Assembly: GCF_900129755.1 (NCBI RefSeq)
Contig: NZ_FQWT01000005.1
Location: forward strand, 124,001 to 188,000
DNA from: Chryseobacterium oranimense
GTDB lineage: Bacteria; Bacteroidota; Bacteroidia; Flavobacteriales; Weeksellaceae
Length of the DNA: 64,000 nt
Direction of reading: 5' to 3'
Positions 7,418-16,785 of the stretch are shown here, in pieces. The notes under the pieces are model-generated. The model had not been told where the DNA came from. It searched no databases and saw only the letters and a program-made list of their open reading frames with translations. Both the position numbers and the translations under genes were made by a program. Within the stretch, counting starts at the first letter, position 1. Every line of letters starts with the position of its first letter.

Positions 7418-9103
7418 TTATTTTTTAACAGCCTTTTTTACGGATTTCGCAGGCTTAGTTTTGCTTGATGATTTACCACCATCATAAAAGTTGGTATAAG
7501 CATATTCTGCAGCTTTCTGAAGATCGATCACTCCTCCCGCCTGAGAATAGTCTGAAAATTTATTCTCAGCATTCGGATTACTGCTTTTCACAAGTGCTTC
7601 AATGATCTGGTAAGGCTTCAGATTAGGCATGTAAGCTAATAGCACAGCTGCCGCTCCAGCTACTACCGGCGATGCCATAGAAGTTCCCTGAAGGTATTTG
7701 TATTCATTTTTAGGCACTGTAGAATAGATTTCTTCACCTGGTGCAAAAACGTTTACCATTTTCTTGTTGTAGTTGGAGAAACTTGCTCTAAGCTCGTTAT
7801 TTCTGTTGGTACTTGCTCCTACAACCAATACGTTGTTTACAAATGGTTTTTCATCTGTTGCATTTTTAAAGTTGGTAGGGTAAGCAAGGTGCTCAGCCAC
7901 ATCTTCATTTTCGTTACCGGCTGCTTTTACCAAAAGAACTCCTTTGTCTTCAGCATATTTGAAAGCATCCCATACTACATTTTTACCAGGAGAAACCGGT
8001 TTTCCAAAGCTCATGTTTAATACTTTAGCACCGTTATCAACTGCATATCTGATGGCGTTGGCAACGTCTTTATCTCTTTCATCCCCGTTTGGAACGGTTC
8101 TTACAGACATTATTTTAGCTACTTTGGAAGCTACCCCGTACTGTATTTCTTTTCCCTGAGGAAGACCGGCAATGATTCCCGCAACGTGTGTCCCATGCTC
8201 TGCATCAGGTCCTTCATAATCATTGTTTCCGTAGTTTTTCTCGGAGTAATCATCATAGTTATCGCCTACGATTTCTTTTCTCGGATCATAGCTCAGATCA
8301 TATTGTTTAGACTGTGGCTCGTAGTGGTCTATAGCCTCCTTCATCTGTTCTTTCATCAGTTTTTCAAAATCTGCTGAAGATTTCCCTTTGAATTCAGGAC
8401 TTTGGGAAACCTGTCCAAGAACCTGAAGGGCAATAGCATCTTTCTGATCTGTCGGAGTTTTAATAGCTCCAATAGTTTCTGCCGTAACAGGCTTACCACC
8501 CAATAGTTTTACCATATTCGGGATGATACTGTTGATCATGGTATAAGTCTGCAAAGCTTGTTTAGCTTCAACACTTTTTTTGGCAAAAAGGTCTTTAGAC
8601 TTCATGTACATTGCAAATTCTTCCGGCATTTTCGCCTGATTTGCTTTGTTTTTTGCAGAGTCATCGCCTTCGAAAACAGGTTTATATTTGGCAACAACTC
8701 TTGTTACCTCCATATTGTCGATATCAATATCACCGTTTTTCCCGCCGATAAAGTTCCAGCCGTGTATATCGTCGATATATCCGTTTCCGTCATCATCTTT
8801 TCCGTTTCCGGGAACTTCATTGGGATTTGACCAGATATTTTTCACAAGACCCGGGTGATCTACCTGAACACCACTATCCAGAACCCCTACTACTACAGTT
8901 TTTGGCTTAAGGCCTTTGGATTCTAAATATTTATAGGCATTCGCCGTATTTACTCCGTATACTTTAGAGGTAGAAAAATCTTTATGATACCAAGTCATAA
9001 GATCTTTATCTTCTTTAGGATCAATGCTCTTCGCTTGAGATTCCTGAGCGTAAGAGAAACTAAAACCTGCCAGAAAAACAGCAGCTAATAATATCTTTTT
9101 CAT
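7418..9103 (-). CDS. Secreted subtilisin-like serine protease (S8)
   Basis: A 561-residue protein. The ATG at 9103 is chosen over the one at 9172 because it starts the signal peptide MKKILLAAVFLAGFSFSYA. The catalytic triad is visible: Asp in VVGVLDSGVQVDHPG, His in EHGTHVAGIIAG and Ser in GTSMASPVVAG. A long insert of about 160 residues separates Asp from His, and a basic Lys/Ser tail (KPAKSVKKAVKK) closes the protein. No T9SS sorting domain is seen, so it may stay periplasmic or in the outer membrane. It is followed by a terminator. Confidence 0.93.
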   Translation of the reverse strand: MKKILLAAVFLAGFSFSYAQESQAKSIDPKEDKDLMTWYHKDFSTSKVYGVNTANAYKYLESKGLKPKTVVVGVLDSGVQVDHPGLVKNIWSNPNEVPGNGKDDDGNGYIDDIHGWNFIGGKNGDIDIDNMEVTRVVAKYKPVFEGDDSAKNKANQAKMPEEFAMYMKSKDLFAKKSVEAKQALQTYTMINSIIPNMVKLLGGKPVTAETIGAIKTPTDQKDAIALQVLGQVSQSPEFKGKSSADFEKLMKEQMKEAIDHYEPQSKQYDLSYDPRKEIVGDNYDDYSEKNYGNNDYEGPDAEHGTHVAGIIAGLPQGKEIQYGVASKVAKIMSVRTVPNGDERDKDVANAIRYAVDNGAKVLNMSFGKPVSPGKNVVWDAFKYAEDKGVLLVKAAGNENEDVAEHLAYPTNFKNATDEKPFVNNVLVVGASTNRNNELRASFSNYNKKMVNVFAPGEEIYSTVPKNEYKYLQGTSMASPVVAGAAAVLLAYMPNLKPYQIIEALVKSSNPNAENKFSDYSQAGGVIDLQKAAEYAYTNFYDGGKSSSKTKPAKSVKKAVKK

Positions 9104-9178
9104 ATGTTGATACTTATTTTTTAAGGTCGTATGTAATGCCACTTGATTGGGATATTTTCCGCTTGATGGCAATCCATA

Positions 9179-9793
9179 TTATAATTGTTTAATACTTTTA
9201 ATATAAGTCAGAGATTCGGGGCCTTTGTTACAAATAAGATCCAAAACCGACAAATCTTCCAAAAATCCCAGTTTATCGGAGAAGGTCTGGTAATATTCTT
9301 CCATCTGAAATTCGGAAGGAAGTTTAGCCGAAAATTTCTCTCTGAAATTAATACTTTCAGGATTTTTGATATATTCTTCATTCAAAGACTGTGCCTTTTC
9401 TGTTTTAAGGATCTGCTGAATAACTTCCAGTCCTTTGAGGTTGAAATCAAGGAGGAATTTTTCTTTCAGATCATATATCTTCCGGAATTTATCTTCATAA
9501 TATTCAAAATAAGGGGAACTCTGATAGGCTGTTTTGATGGATTTCCAATGGAGGTTTCTCCAGTCTTCCCGATACGAAATTTCAATGTCCTTCATTTCTC
9601 TTTTCCCGTTGTGATTGATGGGAATTATTAAGGAAAGTTTCCCGTTTGCCCCATAGATATTGGTTCTGTTCCTATAGGTCTGTTTTGGAAAGTTTTCAAA
9701 CTGTTCAAATATAATCTCATTTTCAGGATTTAAAAACACTGAAAACCATGAAATCGGTGGCATATAAAATACCGGCAATAATATTTTTTGCAT
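9179..9793 (-). CDS. WbqC-family protein
   Basis: A 204-residue cytosolic protein. LLPVFYMPPISWFSVF, YRNRTNIYGANGKLSLIIPI and WRNLHWKSIKTAYQSSPYFEYY are the hallmarks of the WbqC family. Members occur in polysaccharide loci but also, as here, in a conserved flavobacterial position behind signal peptidase genes. The biochemical role is not established. It lies 5 bases after the lepB paralogue, so it is in the same operon. Confidence 0.85.
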   Translation of the reverse strand: MQKILLPVFYMPPISWFSVFLNPENEIIFEQFENFPKQTYRNRTNIYGANGKLSLIIPINHNGKREMKDIEISYREDWRNLHWKSIKTAYQSSPYFEYYEDKFRKIYDLKEKFLLDFNLKGLEVIQQILKTEKAQSLNEEYIKNPESINFREKFSAKLPSEFQMEEYYQTFSDKLGFLEDLSVLDLICNKGPESLTYIKSIKQL

Positions 9794-9798
9794 AATTT

Positions 9799-10473
9799 TT
9801 AATTTTTTGGATAAATAACTCTTCCTTTTATTTCTTCTTCATTTATTAATCCTGTATATCGTGAATCTAAGCTGGCATTACGATTATCCCCAAGAAAAAA
9901 AACTTTCCCTTTTGGAATAATTATAGGACCAAAATTATCTGCAGTCCAGTTTTTACCATACATTTTAAAAATATCGCGATCAAAATTAGTATTGATAAAT
10001 CTTTCATAAGAAAAATTACTATTAAGTTCACTGTCACTTAAGTTAGCAATAAAATGATTTTCATCAATTGCAAAAAAGTCATTTTCTGAAAAGCCTTTCA
10101 ACATTAGATCATTGACAAAAGCCCGATCTATTTTGTAGGTATGCTTCAAATTGAATTTTTTGTCCACTAAAATATCATTAACATACAACTCACCATTTTT
10201 AATATGAATTTTATCATTGTAAACACCCACAAGACGCTGTATGTACATTCCTTTTTCGTATCCTTTATTCTGATAATAAACCAGTAGCTTATTTTTTTCT
10301 TTAGGAAGGATATTTGTGATTACAACAAATGATCTTTTTTTAATTGTAGGCTCGCCTCCCGCTTGGGGTACAAAAGCATATTGCAAAACCCCTGAGAGTT
10401 TTGCAATAATGAAAAGGCTTACAATGACACTTCCCGTAAGAAGTATACCATTAAATATTTTATTTTTAAACAC
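9799..10473 (-). CDS. S26 signal-peptidase-like protein lacking catalytic Ser and Lys
   Basis: A 224-residue protein with one N-terminal membrane helix (about 8-28). The family box E is intact (FFLGDNRNASLDSR), but the position of the nucleophile motif S-M-x-P-T-L reads G-G-E-P-T-I (Gly39 for Ser), and the Lys motif Y-V-K-R reads Y-I-Q-R (Gln79). It is therefore predicted to be inactive as a Ser/Lys signal peptidase. Its GTG start overlaps the TAG stop of lepB (TAGTG), so translation should be coupled. A partner or regulator role for the active LepB encoded upstream is an inference. Confidence 0.8.
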   Translation of the reverse strand: MFKNKIFNGILLTGSVIVSLFIIAKLSGVLQYAFVPQAGGEPTIKKRSFVVITNILPKEKNKLLVYYQNKGYEKGMYIQRLVGVYNDKIHIKNGELYVNDILVDKKFNLKHTYKIDRAFVNDLMLKGFSENDFFAIDENHFIANLSDSELNSNFSYERFINTNFDRDIFKMYGKNWTADNFGPIIIPKGKVFFLGDNRNASLDSRYTGLINEEEIKGRVIYPKN

Positions 10474-12113
10474 TATTCCTCTGTATTTTTCTTTCTAAAT
10501 AGTTTTACGAAATAATCCCAACCGAAGAATAATATAAGGATCATGGCAGCGATCCACCAGTATGAAGTTTTATTGGCTTCACCTGTATTGGTTGCTTTGA
10601 ACATTCTCTCCCAACGGATCTTGAACGGAGCCTGATAAGAAGAGCTGCTGTCCTTGAATGCTCCCTGAAGACTCATCCAAGTAAACATTGGTTTCCCTAC
10701 GATATTCTCTTCCGGAACGAAACCAAAGAACCTTGCATCCAATGAAGCGTCTCTGTTATCCCCTACCATCATATAGTAATCCTGTTTGATGGTATATTGG
10801 GTGGCTTCTTTACCATTGATGAAAATTTTCCCGTTTTTGTTTTCCAGACTGTTATGTTCATATTCTGAAATAATCCATCTGTATTCCGGTAAAGTTTCCT
10901 GATTAAGTGTTACAACATCTCCTTTTTTAGGAATTTTCAAAGGTCCGTACCAATCCTGATTCCAAGGTTTGTTGATCGGGAAAATAGACTGTGTAGTATC
11001 TATTTTTGTTTTTGCTTCGTCTTTATAATATACTGCTGCTTCACCTTTTGCCGTAACATCTTCCTTCATGTCAATTACCTGGGGAAGCTGTTTGATTTCC
11101 TGAGCGGTTTTATCTGTCAGCCCCTGGAAGGCATAAATATATCCTTTTTCGCCCTGAATCTCCTGTACAGGTAAGAATCCGTAAGTATTGTATAATGCAG
11201 GAATATCCAGCTGACTTCCGGTATTAACGATATATCTGTGCTGTACTTCCTGATCACCTAATACTGTTTCTGGTTTTCCATTAACGAAAAGTCTTCCGGC
11301 TTTCATTTCAAAGGTATCACCGGCAACAGCTACACATCTTTTAACGTAAGGATCTTTCCTGTCGATTGCTGTATGTACAGAATCCTGAGGATAGTTGAAA
11401 ACCACCACATCATTTTTCTGAGGTTTATTGAACTGGAAAATTCTTGTATAAGGAAGTTTGATACCATCTACATAGGATTTGGGATCATCTTTTGGATTAC
11501 CTTTCTGGCCGGTATCCATAATAGTTCCCTGAAGGAAAGGTATGGCTACAGGGCGCATTGGCATTCTGTATCCATAGCTCCATTTGTTCACGAAAAGGAA
11601 GTCACCTACAAGAAGTGTTCTTTCCATAGATCCTGTAGGAATCCCGAAAGGCTGCGTTACAAAAACGTGGATGATGGTTGCAAATACAACCGCAAAAGTA
11701 ATAGACCCGATGAATGTATCTTTCTTTTTTGAATTCTTTTCTTCGTCTGTCATAAACAGATCATCAGCATTCTCATCTTCTATTTCCACATCTTTGGAAT
11801 AGTTCACTGTAGCCATGTAAATAAATGGCAGGATCACTGTAAGAAGCTGGTTCTGGAAAAGATTTTTTCCGAATTTCTTCATTAAATAAATATGGAAAAC
11901 AGACATCATGATAGGTCCTACTATCGGAAGGTAAGACAAAATAGCCCACCATTTCGGATGTTTTGTTTCCTTTAATATAATGAAGTAATTATAGAAAGGT
12001 ATAAATGCAAATAAGGGACTGTACCCCATTTTTTTGAACAGCTTCCAAGTGGAAATCCCCATCAGTAAAGACAAAATGAGAACATATACTGTATAAGTTA
12101 AAAAATAATTCAT
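10473..12113 (-). CDS. lepB: Signal peptidase I, long form with N-terminal DUF5684-like region
   Basis: A 546-residue inner-membrane protease that removes signal peptides. An N-terminal region of about 110 residues with two or three helices (WKLFKKMGYSPLFAFIPFYNYF, SYLPIVGPIMMSVF) looks like DUF5684. The S26 domain follows, with catalytic Ser in PTGSMERTL, Lys in YVKRCVAVAGD and box E GDNRDASLDARFFG. A membrane helix closes the C-terminus. A large insertion makes it much longer than typical LepB. Gene order parA-parB-DUF5683-dapB-lepB is characteristic of Flavobacteriia. Confidence 0.93.
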   Translation of the reverse strand: MNYFLTYTVYVLILSLLMGISTWKLFKKMGYSPLFAFIPFYNYFIILKETKHPKWWAILSYLPIVGPIMMSVFHIYLMKKFGKNLFQNQLLTVILPFIYMATVNYSKDVEIEDENADDLFMTDEEKNSKKKDTFIGSITFAVVFATIIHVFVTQPFGIPTGSMERTLLVGDFLFVNKWSYGYRMPMRPVAIPFLQGTIMDTGQKGNPKDDPKSYVDGIKLPYTRIFQFNKPQKNDVVVFNYPQDSVHTAIDRKDPYVKRCVAVAGDTFEMKAGRLFVNGKPETVLGDQEVQHRYIVNTGSQLDIPALYNTYGFLPVQEIQGEKGYIYAFQGLTDKTAQEIKQLPQVIDMKEDVTAKGEAAVYYKDEAKTKIDTTQSIFPINKPWNQDWYGPLKIPKKGDVVTLNQETLPEYRWIISEYEHNSLENKNGKIFINGKEATQYTIKQDYYMMVGDNRDASLDARFFGFVPEENIVGKPMFTWMSLQGAFKDSSSSYQAPFKIRWERMFKATNTGEANKTSYWWIAAMILILFFGWDYFVKLFRKKNTEE

Positions 12114-12127
12114 AGTTTTTTGTGCCT

Positions 12128-12213
12128 ATTCTAATATATAAATGATAAATGATGAGTAATAAATGATTACAGCTTTCTGCTATTTATAATTTACTATTCA
12201 TCATTTTCTTTTA
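12128..12213. repeat. Intergenic imperfect palindrome, copy 1
   Basis: A left arm around AAATGATGAGTAATAAATG and a right arm around TATTTATAATTTACTATTCA form an imperfect inverted repeat between dapB and lepB. The same word family (GATAAATGATGA, GATAAGTGATGA) recurs at 14560-14615 and 26024-26088. Confidence 0.5.
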
Positions 12214-12244
12214 TTGGTCTGCAATTTAAAGAATTTGTTACAAA

Positions 12245-12946
12245 TTAAAGCCCCAAAACATCCTTCATTGTGAAGTTTCCTTTTTTGTCTTTGATCCACT
12301 CTGCCGCGACTACAGCTCCGAGGGCAAATCCGTTTCTGTTGAATGCCGTATGTTTTAGTTCAATTTCGTCTACTTCGCTTTTATAATAAACGCTGTGGGT
12401 ACCCGGAACTTCATCTTCACGGATAGCAAAGATTCCAAGCTCATTTCCCTTGGTTTCTTCCAGTTTCCAGGCGTTAAATTTAGGGTTATTTTTGATAATG
12501 CCTTCAGCAATAGAAATTGCGGTTCCGCTTGGAGCGTCTTTTTTGTGTATGTGATGAATTTCTTCCAGCTGGCAGGAATATTCATCCACATTTTTCATGA
12601 TTTCGGCTACTTTTTCGTTCAGTGCAAAAAATAAATTGACACCCAGACTGAAATTTGAGCCGTATAAGAATGCACTGTTATGGTCCACAGCCATTTTTTC
12701 AACCTCTTCTTTTTTCTCCAGCCATCCTGTGGTTCCGCAGATTACCGGAATTTTGTTTTCAAGGCATGCTTTGATATTATCATATGCAGCTTCCGGAAGT
12801 GAGAACTCGATTGCTACATCAGCATTATTAAGGTTTTCGGCTGTTGGCGTTTCTTTCAGGCGGGCTACTATCTCGTGTCCTCTCTTCTGTGCAATTTCAT
12901 CAATAATCTTCCCCATTTTACCGTATCCAACTAATGCTATTCTCAT
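12245..12946 (-). CDS. dapB: 4-hydroxy-tetrahydrodipicolinate reductase
   Basis: A 233-residue cytosolic enzyme of the diaminopimelate/lysine pathway that reduces HTPA to tetrahydrodipicolinate with NAD(P)H. The Rossmann loop is ALVGYGKMGKII, followed by VAIEFSLPEAA, CGTTGW and the substrate signature HHIHKKDAPSGTA, which holds the catalytic His and Lys. It sits between lepB and a DUF5683 gene in the conserved flavobacterial order. Confidence 0.95.
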   Translation of the reverse strand: MRIALVGYGKMGKIIDEIAQKRGHEIVARLKETPTAENLNNADVAIEFSLPEAAYDNIKACLENKIPVICGTTGWLEKKEEVEKMAVDHNSAFLYGSNFSLGVNLFFALNEKVAEIMKNVDEYSCQLEEIHHIHKKDAPSGTAISIAEGIIKNNPKFNAWKLEETKGNELGIFAIREDEVPGTHSVYYKSEVDEIELKHTAFNRNGFALGAVVAAEWIKDKKGNFTMKDVLGL

Positions 12947-13004
12947 ATGATATTTTATTTAAATCCATGAACTTTTCAGTTCATATGATATGTATTATTC
13001 TGTT

Positions 13005-13664
13005 TTAAAATCTGTAACTTAAACTTAAACCTGTTTTAGGGGTAGAAAATCCGTACTGATCCTGGATTACTGTAGGATTGAAGCTGAGATCCGGATCATG
13101 GCGGCTTTCGTAAAGATGGGCGTCTACTACAGCATCTACAATGTTCAGAATGTAGATGAGACCCGTGATGGCAATGGCGTAATCTCTTTGTCTTTTGTAT
13201 CTGTCCTGCGCGTTTCCGAAAGCTTTTTTATCCAGCCAGGGATGACTGTCTACAAATTCATTAGGAGTTCCGTTAAGTTTTGCAATATAATATTCACGGT
13301 ATTTTTTGTATTGGTTGTTACTCCAGATTGTATACCCGATACCGGCTCCTACAGCTCCCCATACAATAGGAATTTTGATGTATTTTTTGTTGTAATACTG
13401 TCCCAGACCAGGAAGTACAGCAGAGTACAGCCCGGCTCTTGTAGGATTGAGCTTGATGGTTTTCCTCGTAGGTCCGTTTGCATTTTCAAGATCTTCAACA
13501 ATCTTAGCTTCCGTTTTTACAGGTTTTGCTGTAGACTTTACTGGTTTAGCAACTACGGCACTATCCTTTGGAAGAGGCTCTACACGAATCGTATCGCCGG
13601 GAGTAACCTGCGAATAAGTGAAAGCAAAAATGCATAAAAAGAATGTGAAAAATAATTTATTCAT
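13005..13664 (-). CDS. DUF5683 envelope protein
   Basis: A 219-residue protein with signal peptide MNKLFFTFFLCIFAFTYS. After a Lys/Pro/Val-rich linker comes the conserved DUF5683 core NPTRAGLYSAVLPGLGQYYNKKYIKIPIVWG with hydrophobic helices, and DAVVDAHLY near the end. Function is unknown; it is nearly always between parB and dapB in this group. Its start overlaps the parB stop by one base. Confidence 0.85.
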   Translation of the reverse strand: MNKLFFTFFLCIFAFTYSQVTPGDTIRVEPLPKDSAVVAKPVKSTAKPVKTEAKIVEDLENANGPTRKTIKLNPTRAGLYSAVLPGLGQYYNKKYIKIPIVWGAVGAGIGYTIWSNNQYKKYREYYIAKLNGTPNEFVDSHPWLDKKAFGNAQDRYKRQRDYAIAITGLIYILNIVDAVVDAHLYESRHDPDLSFNPTVIQDQYGFSTPKTGLSLSYRF

Positions 13665-14554
13665 TATTTAATGTGGGATAAAATATACTCCAGTTCTTCT
13701 TCATTTTTGAAGTCCAGGAGAATTTTACCTTTTTTTCCGTTTCCGGAGGTTTTGATTTCTACTTTTACATCTAAAATATCAGCAATCGTTTTCTGTGCTC
13801 TCTTATAATTGTTGGAAAGCTCAGTTTTCACTTTTTTTGCTGCCGGTGATTTAGGATTCTTCAATGCTGTAGCAGCCTGCTCGGCCTGACGTACATTGAG
13901 TTTTTCTTTGATGATCAGATCGAATAAGGTCTGCTGGTGTTCTTCATTTTCAAGACTGATGATGGCTCGTCCGTGTCCTGCAGAAATTTCACCGCTCCTG
14001 ATGGCATTCTGAATATCAGGATTCAATCTCAGGAGCCTGATGGAATTGGTAATGGTACTTCTGTCCTTTCCTACTCTCTGGCTCAGGTTTTCCTGGGTAA
14101 GACCGATCTCGTCCAAAAGTCTCTGATACGTCAGGGCAATCTCAATAGCATCAAGATCTTCTCTCTGAATATTTTCAACAAGAGCCATTTCCAGAAGCTC
14201 CTGGTCGTTTACTAAACGGATATAAGCAGGAACTGTAGGAAGACCTGCAATTTTACTGGCACGGTAACGTCTTTCCCCTGATATGATTTCGAATTTCTCA
14301 CCGTCTTTCCTTAAAGTAATCGGCTGGATTACCCCAAGGTTTTTAATTGACAGGGCAAGTTCGTTTAACGCTTTTTCGTCAAAATAAGTTCTCGGCTGGG
14401 TGGGATTCGGATAAATATCTTCAAGGGCTACCTCTACGATATTTCCTACAAATTTGTCTGCTCCTTCATCAGTAGCGGAGTTGACACTCGCTTTGGATTC
14501 AGCACTCAAGATGGCGCCCAAACCACGTCCCATAGCTCTTTTTTTGTCCTTCAT
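13664..14554 (-). CDS. parB: Chromosome partitioning protein ParB
   Basis: A 296-residue CTP-dependent DNA clamp that loads at parS and works with ParA in chromosome segregation. Visible parts are the N-terminal RGLGAIL motif, the CTP-binding ISGERRYRA segment (about 92-100), the helix-turn-helix ENLSQRVGKDRSTITNSIRLL, and a C-terminal dimerisation domain. No parS-like palindrome (TGTTTCACGTGAAACA type) was found in this window. It lies directly downstream of parA. Confidence 0.95.
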   Translation of the reverse strand: MKDKKRAMGRGLGAILSAESKASVNSATDEGADKFVGNIVEVALEDIYPNPTQPRTYFDEKALNELALSIKNLGVIQPITLRKDGEKFEIISGERRYRASKIAGLPTVPAYIRLVNDQELLEMALVENIQREDLDAIEIALTYQRLLDEIGLTQENLSQRVGKDRSTITNSIRLLRLNPDIQNAIRSGEISAGHGRAIISLENEEHQQTLFDLIIKEKLNVRQAEQAATALKNPKSPAAKKVKTELSNNYKRAQKTIADILDVKVEIKTSGNGKKGKILLDFKNEEELEYILSHIK

Positions 14555-14559
14555 ATATA

Positions 14560-14615
14560 TAATTGATAAATGATGATTGATAAGTGATGGTGCTCATTCA
14601 CTTATGAGTGCATTT
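14560..14615. repeat. Intergenic imperfect palindrome, copy 2
   Basis: The core ATAAGTGA...TCACTTAT hairpin is flanked by GATAAATGATGATT between parA and parB. It shares words with the elements at 12128-12213 and 26024-26088. Confidence 0.45.
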
Positions 14616-14624
14616 ATTATTAAA

Positions 14625-15398
14625 TTAATTTTTTACTAAATTTTCGTTTTTCAATAAAACCTCTTCAGCCAGCTGGATATACTGAATTGCTCCTTTGCTT
14701 TCTGCATCGTAATTCAGGATACTTTCCCCGAAGCTAGGTGCTTCGCTCAACCTTACGTTTCTGCTGATGATGGTTTCAAAAACCATGTCAGGGAAGTGAG
14801 AGTTCACTTCTTCCACCACCTGGTTGGATAATCTTAACCTGCTGTCATACATGGTAAGAAGCAGACCTTCTATACCAAGATCTTTATTGTGGATCTTCTG
14901 TACATTTTTAATGGTATTCAAAAGCTTACCAAGTCCTTCCAGTGCAAAATATTCACATTGAATCGGGATAATCACAGAATCTGCTGCAGTAAGGGCATTC
15001 ACCGTAATAAGTCCTAAACTCGGTGCACAGTCTATAATGATATAATCATAATCATTTCTCACTTCTGCCAATGCTTTTTTCAGCATATACTCACGGTTTT
15101 CTTTGTCCACGAGCTCAATTTCCGCTGCTACCAGGTCAATATGAGACGGAATGATATCCAGATTAGGGCTGGCGGTTCTTTTGATACATGTTCTTGTATC
15201 TGCACTGTGCTCCAGAAGATTATATGTAGAGTACTGAACATCTTCCACCCCCAAACCTGAGGTTGCATTAGCCTGAGGATCAGCATCAATGATCAATATT
15301 CTTTTTTCCAATACCCCCAATGCAGCTGCAAGGTTTACAGCCGTGGTAGTTTTTCCTACTCCTCCTTTTTGATTAGCGATACCTATGATTTTTGCCAT
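14625..15398 (-). CDS. parA: Chromosome partitioning ATPase ParA
   Basis: A 257-residue deviant Walker ATPase. The ATG at 15398 is preferred to the upstream one at 15518 because it starts the family N-terminus MAKIIGIANQKGGVGKTTTAVNL (deviant Walker A with the signature Lys). Further motifs are IIDADPQANAT and YIIIDCAPSLG. Together with ParB it segregates replicated origins. The 120 bases upstream of this ATG are A/T-rich leader. Confidence 0.95.
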   Translation of the reverse strand: MAKIIGIANQKGGVGKTTTAVNLAAALGVLEKRILIIDADPQANATSGLGVEDVQYSTYNLLEHSADTRTCIKRTASPNLDIIPSHIDLVAAEIELVDKENREYMLKKALAEVRNDYDYIIIDCAPSLGLITVNALTAADSVIIPIQCEYFALEGLGKLLNTIKNVQKIHNKDLGIEGLLLTMYDSRLRLSNQVVEEVNSHFPDMVFETIISRNVRLSEAPSFGESILNYDAESKGAIQYIQLAEEVLLKNENLVKN

Positions 15399-15564
15399 TA
15401 TTAGAACTTTAGGTTTCAAAAATACACTTTTTTCTTTGCTCCCGATGAGTAGCGAAATCCAAAATTGAGTTAAAGTATTGTTAATAAACGGTTTAACGAT
15501 TAAAAAAATTATCCACAAAAAAAATTCTTTGTGGATAACTATTTAAGATTGGTTTTAAACCCAA

Positions 15565-16404
15565 TTATTCAAAGTTCATGGTGATCGGAAATTTGAAATA
15601 ACTTCTTACGGCTTCACCTTGTTTGTTTAAGCCTGGTTTCCATTTCCCTTTAATATTCTTGATCGTTCTGATTGCTTCATTATTAAACTCCGCACTTCCT
15701 CCATTTGCTTTTAGTCCGGAAATAGTTCCGTCTATTTCAACTACGAAAGTAACCGTTGTTTTCATCACGCCGGTTTCTCCATCAAAACCTGAACCGTCAA
15801 AATTATTCATCACTTTGTTTCTGAAAGAGTTAATTCCTCCTTCATAAGCAGCTTCTACAGCCAAATCTCCCCCACTGACAATTTTACTTTTATCAACAGT
15901 GGGTGTTGTTGGAACAGTAGTTACCGGGCCGCTTACTATTGTCGGAGCCGGCGGAAGATATGTTTCATGTTTTACCGGATCTCCTTTAAAGTCGTCTATT
16001 AGACCTGGTGTGGCATCCTTAGGTTTAGTTTGCTTAATCGGTTCTATCGCATCCTTGACAGGTGTTGGGACAGAAGTATCAACCTGTTTCGTATGTGGAG
16101 GTGTAACGGGCTGAATCGGCTTTACAATTACTACAGGAGGCTTCTCTATCTGGTCAACTTTTTTTAATTTCATTACTAATGGAGGTCCGTCCTTAGGCAC
16201 ATGTACAGAAGGCTCGCTTCTAAATGCTGAAATCACAAAAGGCGTTATAGAAATAGCGGCCAATAAACTAACCCCTACAAAAAGGGCTTTGGTCAGTATT
16301 TTATCTGATTCATTTCTTAATACATAGGCACCATATTCTTTGTTACGGTGCTCAAAAAGAACTTCGTTGAAGCGAAATTCCTGGTTTTGATTTAGGTGTT
16401 TCAT
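15565..16404 (-). CDS. Energy transducer TonB
   Basis: A 279-residue inner-membrane protein. The ATG at 16404 is preferred to the GTG at 16407. The N-terminal NEVLFEHRNKEYGAYVLR is the usual flavobacterial TonB opening, followed by one membrane helix (about 34-58), a Pro/Lys/Thr-rich periplasmic spacer (about 75-170), and a C-terminal TonB domain (TVTFVVEIDGTISGLKANGG, WKPGLNKQGEAVRSYFKFPI). It passes proton-motive energy to TonB-dependent outer-membrane receptors. No exbBD is adjacent. Confidence 0.92.
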   Translation of the reverse strand: MKHLNQNQEFRFNEVLFEHRNKEYGAYVLRNESDKILTKALFVGVSLLAAISITPFVISAFRSEPSVHVPKDGPPLVMKLKKVDQIEKPPVVIVKPIQPVTPPHTKQVDTSVPTPVKDAIEPIKQTKPKDATPGLIDDFKGDPVKHETYLPPAPTIVSGPVTTVPTTPTVDKSKIVSGGDLAVEAAYEGGINSFRNKVMNNFDGSGFDGETGVMKTTVTFVVEIDGTISGLKANGGSAEFNNEAIRTIKNIKGKWKPGLNKQGEAVRSYFKFPITMNFE

Positions 16405-16407
16405 CAC

Positions 16408-16785
16408 TATTAAATATTTAAACTGTTAAAATCAGTGATTATTAGTTTTTGTGTTCTTATCGATAAGTATTGTTTCGATATCAAAATATTTGCCAGAATT
16501 TTATCAAAACAACAATATTTTAAAAAATATTATAAGAAAATAAAAACTTTAACATTCTAATCAGGCAGAAATATTTAAAAGGAAACTATATTTCATTTTA
16601 TTATTCTCAAAAAATCAGTTTTAAATTGTAAAATACGCACCATAAAATTAAAAACAGTGAAAACCCCACCCAAAAACAGGAAAATCACTGATGAATTAAT
16701 TTAAAAACCAGAATACATTTGTACCATAGAAAATCGGGGATGCTGAAAACCATAAAGAGTAAGCAACTAAAAAAAACTTATAATT
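16408..16785. other. Intergenic region, A/T-rich
   Basis: A 378-base gap between divergent tonB and the three-gene muramidase cluster. Apart from a promoter at 16714-16721 nothing is recognised. Confidence 0.5.
16714..16721 (+). promoter_or_regulatory. Flavobacterial -7 element for the 16786 gene
   Basis: TACATTTG matches TAnnTTTG, 65 bases before the ATG at 16786. The -33 region is not a clear TTTG. Confidence 0.5.

Noticed and set aside
9185-9631. 148-codon open frame opposite the WbqC gene
   Set aside because: WbqC motifs are clear on the minus strand; this frame has unusual Phe/Ile-rich composition.
13098-13637. 179-codon open frame opposite the DUF5683 gene
   Set aside because: The opposite strand encodes a well-supported DUF5683 protein in a conserved gene order.
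13664-15398. parS site near parAB
   Set aside because: No palindrome of the TGTTTCACGTGAAACA type was found in or around these genes.
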